A DNA stretch of 57,349 nucleotides from assembly GCA_023666965.1 (NCBI GenBank), contig JAMPAZ010000001.1, positions 315,405 to 372,753 of the forward strand, read 5' to 3'. Numbering within the stretch: the first letter of the stretch is position 1; every line of letters starts with the position of its first letter. This DNA is from Muribaculum sp. (lineage in GTDB: Bacteria; Bacteroidota; Bacteroidia; Bacteroidales; Muribaculaceae). The notes below the pieces were generated by a model. It was not told where the DNA came from. It saw nothing but the letters and a program-made list of their open reading frames with translations, and made no database searches. Both the position numbers and the translations under genes were made by a program. Positions 52,585-57,349 of the stretch are shown here, piece by piece.

Positions 52585-53742
52585 ATGAAAAAGAATTTGT
52601 TGATTCTTGCGACTGCAGCTCTGGCAATGACTGCATGTTCAAATGACGAGACCCTCGAGGTCAACCGTGGCAACTCCATCGCGTTCCGCTCAGCCGTTGA
52701 CTCCCGCGCAACCGAGATGACTACGCCGGGACTCCAAAAATTCTATGTGTCGGCTATTTCCAACGGGTTGACTTTTATGGATAATGTCCTCTTTGAGAAG
52801 AAAGACGGTAGTGTTTTTAAGTCCACGCCCGAATATAACTGGCCTAGTGGCAAGGTTAACTTTTATGCCTATTCTCCATCGTTAGCGGAACTTGGGCTTA
52901 CGGCGGAAACTAATGTGGCAATCAGCGCAGAAGAAGCGAAGTTCAAGGCCTTCTCTCCGAATGTTAACATCGCAAATCAAGCCGACTTCATCACCGCCAA
53001 GGCCTTAGAGCAGGAAGAGAAGAAAAGCGACGACAATACTGAAAGCGTAGAACTCACATTTAACCACAACCTGGCCCAAATCGAGATTAAGGCCAAGACC
53101 GACAATGAAAATTACATTTATAAGATTCTTGGAGTAAAAATAGCTAAGGTAAAATCAAAAGGTACTTTTAACTTCACTAATGGCGAGTGGTCGGATCTCG
53201 CGTTTAAAGGTACAGATGAAAGTATAAATGTCGACAGCTACATTATATATTTCGGTACAACTGAAGACGATGCTGTTGAGCTAACTCCCAAGGCATCTGA
53301 AGCAACTTCCCTGATGACAGCAACTTCCGGAAATGCGATGCTTCTTCCCCAGCAATTGGCTGCTTGGGATGGCACAGAGAGCAAAGAAGGCTCCTACCTT
53401 GCAATACTTGTAAACATCACTACCAAGAGTGGCGGTCAAATCTATCCTGCAACAGAGGGTAAGTATAACTGGATGGCAGTTGGTATTGGCGAAAATTGGC
53501 AAGCAGGCAAACATTATTGCTATACTCTTGACTTGACCAACGGTGCCGGAACCGTGCCTCCCGAACGTCCCGGTGACTTGGATCCAACAGATGTAGACCC
53601 CACAGATCCGGGCAAAGACCCTGAAGTTGACCCCATTGACCCCGACAAGGATCCCTTCAAGCCAGGTCAGGAACTCCTCGGCGGCCCCATCACCTTCACC
53701 GCCACTGTTAGCCCCTGGACTAGTGGCAGTACGACTCTGTAA
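52585..53742 (+). CDS. Fimbrillin-family major subunit lipoprotein
   Basis: This 385-residue protein has a lipoprotein signal (MTACS, Cys18). Then comes the fimbrillin pattern: DSRATE (Arg in the place cleaved by Arg-specific proteases in Porphyromonas fimbrillins), YNWPSGKVNFYAYSP, and VELTFNHNLAQIEIKAK. A linker of repeated Asp-Pro-Thr/Glu-Val units (about residues 330-365) precedes a final strand, TFTATVSPWTSG, a typical donor-strand-like end. Its position after the anchor and before a hairpin fits the main shaft subunit, expressed above the tip protein. Confidence 0.85.
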   Translation: MKKNLLILATAALAMTACSNDETLEVNRGNSIAFRSAVDSRATEMTTPGLQKFYVSAISNGLTFMDNVLFEKKDGSVFKSTPEYNWPSGKVNFYAYSPSLAELGLTAETNVAISAEEAKFKAFSPNVNIANQADFITAKALEQEEKKSDDNTESVELTFNHNLAQIEIKAKTDNENYIYKILGVKIAKVKSKGTFNFTNGEWSDLAFKGTDESINVDSYIIYFGTTEDDAVELTPKASEATSLMTATSGNAMLLPQQLAAWDGTESKEGSYLAILVNITTKSGGQIYPATEGKYNWMAVGIGENWQAGKHYCYTLDLTNGAGTVPPERPGDLDPTDVDPTDPGKDPEVDPIDPDKDPFKPGQELLGGPITFTATVSPWTSGSTTL

Positions 53743-53782
53743 TTAAGTTCTTCTCTTGATAATCGGGAAACATTCTTAACTT

Positions 53783-53816
53783 CCGGGTAAAGTGGCGATT
53801 GTGCCACTTTACCCGG
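53783..53816 (+). terminator. Intercistronic hairpin between fimbrillin and tip gene
   Basis: CCGGGTAAAGTGGC pairs perfectly (14 bp) with GCCACTTTACCCGG around GATTGT. No T-tract follows, so mRNA processing, stabilisation of the fimbrillin mRNA or partial attenuation is more likely than full termination. The outer stem equals that of the dispersed element hairpins at 15638 and 56874. Confidence 0.75.
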
Positions 53817-53850
53817 ACTAATAGAAAGCTGAAAATAAATTTGTAGAAAA

Positions 53851-56550
53851 ATGCTTAATACCATTCCCAAAAATATTACTTGGCGTGCTTTAATCCTGCT
53901 ATTAGTGGGTGTAATATCTATTCTTGTTGTAAGTTGTGAGGACGATTGGGATGATAAAACAGCCGATACTAATGGCGAGATTGCGTTCACTGTGACAGAC
54001 GCGGATGATTGGCAAAGCCGCGCAGATGAGGACGAAAGAAATTCTGACGATCCTGTTTGGGGTAGGTATATTAGGACGGAAACGATTGGTGTGGCTGATA
54101 GCGGGGATACGATATATGCCCATATTTATGAAAAAGAGGGAATTGATTTAGGAGTTGATGAAGACGCTGAGGATTCAGACAGTATCCCGGTTTCACGAGC
54201 CACATTACTTGGCGGAATATCCTCAATCAGTAAATTTTATGTGAAAGCTGCATATTATCTTGACAAATGGACTGAAAATCAAACCATGAACCTAATGGAT
54301 GACGAGCCTTTCTCCAAGGATTCCAAGGGAGTATGGCGTCCCTCAACAAACTATCTGTGGCCGGGCGGTCCGTATAAAACCCGGTTCTTCGCATACTATC
54401 CTAAGCCTGACGGCTCCAATTATTTCACCATATCTGATGGAGTCGGTACTCCGATATTGCACTATGAAACATTTGAACACGAAAGTGGGACTGCTAACCC
54501 TACGTATGGAACAGATATCGTAGTGGCTACGACAGGCGATATTACGGGTGTGCCCCAAAAAACTCCCGCTTTGCAATTTAAACATATACTTTCTGCCGTG
54601 AAATTTGTGATTAGTGAGACCGCTTTTCCCGGGAAAATCTATAGTCTCGGCTTTAAAGATATATATACCAAAGGAGACTATAATATGTCGAGTGGGAAAT
54701 GGACTTATTCAGGGAGTATGCATTCGTTAGGATGGTCACCAAATAAAACCATAGATCCGGCTAAAGATGGAAATACCCAGTTAATTTCGACATCGCTAAT
54801 TATTCCGCAAGAAGGTACTAGTACCGGTTTCTCGTTTAGTTATAAATCTGATTTTTCGAGTGGGGTTAGTTCGGGATTCGCTGGTTATAGATTTACGGCG
54901 GGAGTTACAACGACTTTTCTGATTAGTTTGGAGGAAAGTATTGCACCGACTTTGTCTGTTGAATGCTCTACAGGTAGCTTTGATTTTGGACAGGAAGGAA
55001 CTGGCGGTTCTGCTACAATTCAAATAAAAAGTTCTGCTGTTATTGGTGGAAAGACGTATGCATACGACTATTGTAATTGGGAATTTTTGAAAAAATTGGA
55101 CAATGGGACTTACACAACCGTATCTGCGCCGGAATGGCTTAATTTTTCAACTCCAACCAAGACAACAACCTCGACAGACGTTGTTTTAACATCTCAGATT
55201 AATGTTGCAGCCGTAACCGCGACTACGACAGAAGATATATATACATCGACATTAAAAGGAATGGATCAAGTTGGGTCAGAAGGAGACTATGAATCGTTAT
55301 GCAAGAATAGTAGTTCTGCAAATTGCTATATGGTCAGTGCCCCCGGATACTACAAATTTCCGATTGTGTATGGTAATTCTATTGATAAAGACGGAAATCC
55401 GAAAGTCTACTCATATAAGGGTAGTAATAGGAGTTTGAGTTTTAAAAATTATAAGGATGACGCTATAGGGATGCCCTGGATTGATGATGACACAGGAGAA
55501 ACTCCCGGCAGTGCTAAAGTCGTGTGGCAGGATGCTCCGAATTTAGTTACTGATGTCAGATATAACTCTACCACAAGATATATAGAATTTGTGGTAGATA
55601 GAGACAATATAACGACCGGTAATGCGGTTATTGCCCTTTGTGATTCTAATGGCGAAATCATGTGGAGCTGGCATATATGGGTCAATGCCTACGAATATAT
55701 CCCCGATTCTCCCTTTACAGCCGAGTATAACGATGGTGCCAGTACAATTTTGAATTACTATCTTGGTGAATGTCCAGGCGATGAATTTGTTGATGAATAT
55801 GCAGAAGAGAATAGCACGGTATTGCATATCTGGCAAACTCATCCAAATAAGAAAAAAATAATAAATGAGAAATATATAACAATAAGCCGGGATGTCGGAA
55901 CCCGAGACTACAATTACTATGGCAGTTGCCCTTCTTACCAGTGGGGAAGAAAGGATCCAATGATTCCAATTACCAATAGTAATGGAGTATGGCAAAATAA
56001 AAAGATATATACGGATTACAGCGGTGTTGGTGTCATGCAAAATGCTGCTGTAACAATTGCAAATTCAATTAAAAATCCGCATGTGCCTTATGCTGATTCT
56101 GGATTGAGCTGGGGTACGGATTTATTGTACTATTTGTGGGATGGAGGGAATTATGGTATAATAAGCAAAACTGTTTATGATCCATGTCCTCCCGGATTTT
56201 GTGTCCCTCGATCTGAGGATTTGTGGTTCGGAGATTATATAATTATGCCTATACCCGTGCCTGGGGGTGGGTTTACAGTTCGTTTGAGCTATGGAGATTC
56301 GGATTATTGGGTTGACGTGCCAACTTTGACTTTTAATTATTTCCCATCTCGATTATCTGATTTTTCAGTACCACCATACGGAGATGATAATCTCTCGATT
56401 GACCTTTGGACTAACGGACAGTGGGGATGGACTTATGAACATGCTTATTTTGATATGAACGAAATTAATTACGTTATTGAGGATAAGTATGATGGAGAAA
56501 ACGCCAGAACTTATCTGATTCGTCCTATTGTTGCCCCATACGGAGATTAA
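53851..56550 (+). CDS. Large fimbrillin-like tip protein (lipoprotein)
   Basis: This 899-residue protein has a lipoprotein signal (ILVVSC, Cys near residue 29). An N-terminal fimbrillin-like half has SRATLLGGISSISKFYVKAAYY, NYLWPGGPYKTRFFAYYP and ALQFKHILSAVKFVI. The C-terminal half of about 450 residues is rich in Tyr/Trp/Gly/Asp, with YDPCPPGFCVPRSEDLW, a pattern of Bacteroidota tip adhesins. The two halves suggest a donor-strand-ready base plus a binding domain; the ligand is unknown. The gene is AT-rich relative to the anchor gene and closes the operon. Confidence 0.8.
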   Translation: MLNTIPKNITWRALILLLVGVISILVVSCEDDWDDKTADTNGEIAFTVTDADDWQSRADEDERNSDDPVWGRYIRTETIGVADSGDTIYAHIYEKEGIDLGVDEDAEDSDSIPVSRATLLGGISSISKFYVKAAYYLDKWTENQTMNLMDDEPFSKDSKGVWRPSTNYLWPGGPYKTRFFAYYPKPDGSNYFTISDGVGTPILHYETFEHESGTANPTYGTDIVVATTGDITGVPQKTPALQFKHILSAVKFVISETAFPGKIYSLGFKDIYTKGDYNMSSGKWTYSGSMHSLGWSPNKTIDPAKDGNTQLISTSLIIPQEGTSTGFSFSYKSDFSSGVSSGFAGYRFTAGVTTTFLISLEESIAPTLSVECSTGSFDFGQEGTGGSATIQIKSSAVIGGKTYAYDYCNWEFLKKLDNGTYTTVSAPEWLNFSTPTKTTTSTDVVLTSQINVAAVTATTTEDIYTSTLKGMDQVGSEGDYESLCKNSSSANCYMVSAPGYYKFPIVYGNSIDKDGNPKVYSYKGSNRSLSFKNYKDDAIGMPWIDDDTGETPGSAKVVWQDAPNLVTDVRYNSTTRYIEFVVDRDNITTGNAVIALCDSNGEIMWSWHIWVNAYEYIPDSPFTAEYNDGASTILNYYLGECPGDEFVDEYAEENSTVLHIWQTHPNKKKIINEKYITISRDVGTRDYNYYGSCPSYQWGRKDPMIPITNSNGVWQNKKIYTDYSGVGVMQNAAVTIANSIKNPHVPYADSGLSWGTDLLYYLWDGGNYGIISKTVYDPCPPGFCVPRSEDLWFGDYIIMPIPVPGGGFTVRLSYGDSDYWVDVPTLTFNYFPSRLSDFSVPPYGDDNLSIDLWTNGQWGWTYEHAYFDMNEINYVIEDKYDGENARTYLIRPIVAPYGD

Positions 56551-56619
56551 CTTCGCTCTCGTTTGCCGAGCCAAATCAGTCGTCAATCGACGTAATTAAT
56601 ATTTGGATGATTTATAGAT

Positions 56620-56640
56620 GCGCTCTCGCAAGCTGAGCGC
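56620..56640. terminator. Short hairpin after the fimbrial operon
   Basis: GCGCTC pairs with GAGCGC around nine bases. No T-tract. It is the only candidate transcript end for the operon. Confidence 0.35.
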
Positions 56641-56665
56641 AAATTTCCGTCGACCGTATTTACCG

Positions 56666-57148
56666 GGGGTTCGCCAGTGGCTCACCCCCCGGCTACACAA
56701 CGACCTGGGCGTAACATTTGATCCGGATTCGTTGGGGTTCGCATCCGCTCACGCCCCAGCTACATGGAGACTTGGGCGTAACATTTGATTCGGATTCGTT
56801 GGGGTTCGCGTCCACTAACAAGGGCTGTGTCAAAATAGCATTAGCTTCTGAAAGAAGTTTGAAAATTGTATAGCCGGGTAAAGCGGTCGTCAGACCGATT
56901 TGCCCGGTTTAGATTGAGGCTATATGTGAAATCTGCAAAGATTTATTATTGATGGAACAGTGATTAAATCTTTTGCAGATTTAATTGCTGTTTCAAACAT
57001 AACCGGAGATAGGCGCGTTGCGCCAATCCCCGGTTAATCAGTTTTGTGCATCTTTCAGATGCGCTGATTCCATTTTGACACAGCTCCGTTTGCCAATGGC
57101 TCACCCCCGGCTACATAGAGACCTGGGCGTAACATTTGGTCCGGATGC
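56666..57148. repeat. Tandem repeats of about 67 bp, interrupted by the structured element
   Basis: Units begin GGGGTTCGC at 56666, 56734 and 56801 and share GCTACA, CTTGGGCGTAACATTTG or CCTGGGCGTAACATTTG, and CCGGATTCGTT. The third unit is cut by the element at 56824-57084, and repeat sequence resumes at 57085 (TTTGCCAATGGCTCACC, GGGCGTAACATTTGG). No reading frame is evident; the role is unknown. 57149-57221 shows nothing further. Confidence 0.8.
56824..57084 (+). mobile_element. Structured 261-bp element with terminal inverted repeats (MITE-like)
   Basis: The ends are perfect 13-base inverted repeats, GCTGTGTCAAAAT and ATTTTGACACAGC, continuing imperfectly. Just inside each end is a small hairpin: CTTC-TGAAA-GAAG on the left and GCATC-TTTCA-GATGC on the right. 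Three more follow: 56874-56907 (CCGGGTAAAGCGGTC stem), 56929-56982 (AAATCTGCAAAGATTTA stem, one bulge) and 57001-57034 (AACCGG closing on CCGGTT with an inner GGCGC/GCGCC). There is no gene. A non-autonomous transposable element is the best reading; no target duplication is obvious. A truncated copy lies at 15569-15719. Confidence 0.7.
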
Positions 57149-57223
57149 GAACCCCCGGATGCGATGACACAACCCGCGTGTGCGCCCCGCCGTGCGCGAG
57201 CGCCGCTAACCGTGCGGACATAA

Positions 57224-57258
57224 AAAAAGTCCGCGACTTAATCAAGCCTCGGACTTTT
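57224..57258 (-). terminator. Terminator of tRNA-Pro
   Basis: On the minus strand AAAAGTCCG pairs with CGGACTTTT, enclosing a small CTT/AAG stem, and is followed by further T. It lies 13 bases after tRNA-Pro. Confidence 0.85.
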
Positions 57259-57270
57259 CGATGGAATCAG

Positions 57271-57344
57271 TCGGGGTGACTAGACTCGAACTAGCGACCT
57301 CACGCCCCCCAGACGCGTACTCTAACCAACTGAGCTACACCCCG
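57271..57344 (-). tRNA. tRNA-Pro (anticodon GGG)
   Basis: The acceptor CGGGGTG pairs with CACCCCG. The anticodon loop CTGGGGG reads GGG. The T arm is GCTAG with loop TTCGAGT. Discriminator A. The 5' end is C, as is common for bacterial tRNA-Pro. Its promoter lies beyond the window. Confidence 0.94.
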
Positions 57345-57349
57345 ATTGA

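Noticed and set aside
56666-57148. Tandem repeats as a CRISPR array
   Set aside because: Units are about 67 bp, repeat along their whole length without distinct spacers, and no cas gene is present.

Overview
The window reads as a chromosome segment of a Bacteroidales bacterium, probably a gut member. The family cannot be fixed from sequence alone; a Muribaculaceae-like organism is my guess. Four things point there. Many genes are preceded by the Bacteroidota promoter pattern TTTG-N19/20-TAnnTTTG instead of -35/-10 boxes. Shine-Dalgarno sequences are mostly absent. Several families are typical of this phylum (T9SS plug-like DUF5103, DUF4421, DUF5106, DUF2027-Smr, DUF3109, FimB/Mfa2 and fimbrillin proteins, CarboxypepD-regulatory plus beta-barrel receptors). 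RpoB and RpoC have the usual Bacteroidota lengths.

Region by region: 1-11.7 kb is the core transcription/translation block tuf (3' end), tRNA-Trp, secE, nusG, rplK, rplA, rplJ, rplL, rpoB, rpoC, closed by a strong terminator. 11.8-15.4 kb holds a membrane sulfatase/LtaS-like phosphotransferase, a PAP2 phosphatase and a thioredoxin-like lipoprotein. 15.4-24 kb has a partial copy of a structured repeat, a small outer-membrane barrel, two overlapping rhomboid proteases, an EEP-family hydrolase, an M3 metallopeptidase, a GH43 glycosidase, an isochorismatase-like hydrolase and tRNA-Ala/tRNA-Leu. 24-36.3 kb carries a bile-salt-hydrolase-like Ntn hydrolase, a DUF4421 barrel, YfhO, a degenerate methyltransferase, xerD, a decayed gene with a C8 tract, tRNA-Arg, ung, a T9SS plug-like protein, DUF3109 and a GH13 lipoprotein. 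36.3-42 kb contains a candidate small RNA, dnaG, and the opposite-strand block rplM-rpsI-rpsB-tsf. 42-50.5 kb holds rfbC, rfbA, cdd, a large outer-membrane receptor with a Gly-Pro tail, DUF2027-Smr, a flavodoxin/ferredoxin fusion and an NhaC-type antiporter.

50.6-56.6 kb is a fimbrial operon: DUF3575 protein, FimB/Mfa2-like anchor, major fimbrillin, hairpin, large tip-like fimbrillin. The first gene is split by a run of nine cytosines. The signal peptide lies before the run and the DUF3575 domain lies after it in another frame; eight or eleven cytosines would join them. Because the anchor gene overlaps the DUF3575 stop codon, this looks like a slipped-strand switch for fimbria production, and it is the most interesting feature seen. 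The locus is followed by about 67-bp tandem repeats interrupted by a 261-bp element with 13-bp terminal inverted repeats and several internal hairpins. A truncated copy of that element lies at 15.6-15.7 kb. The window ends in tRNA-Pro.

All functional statements come from motif recognition by eye. No database search was run.
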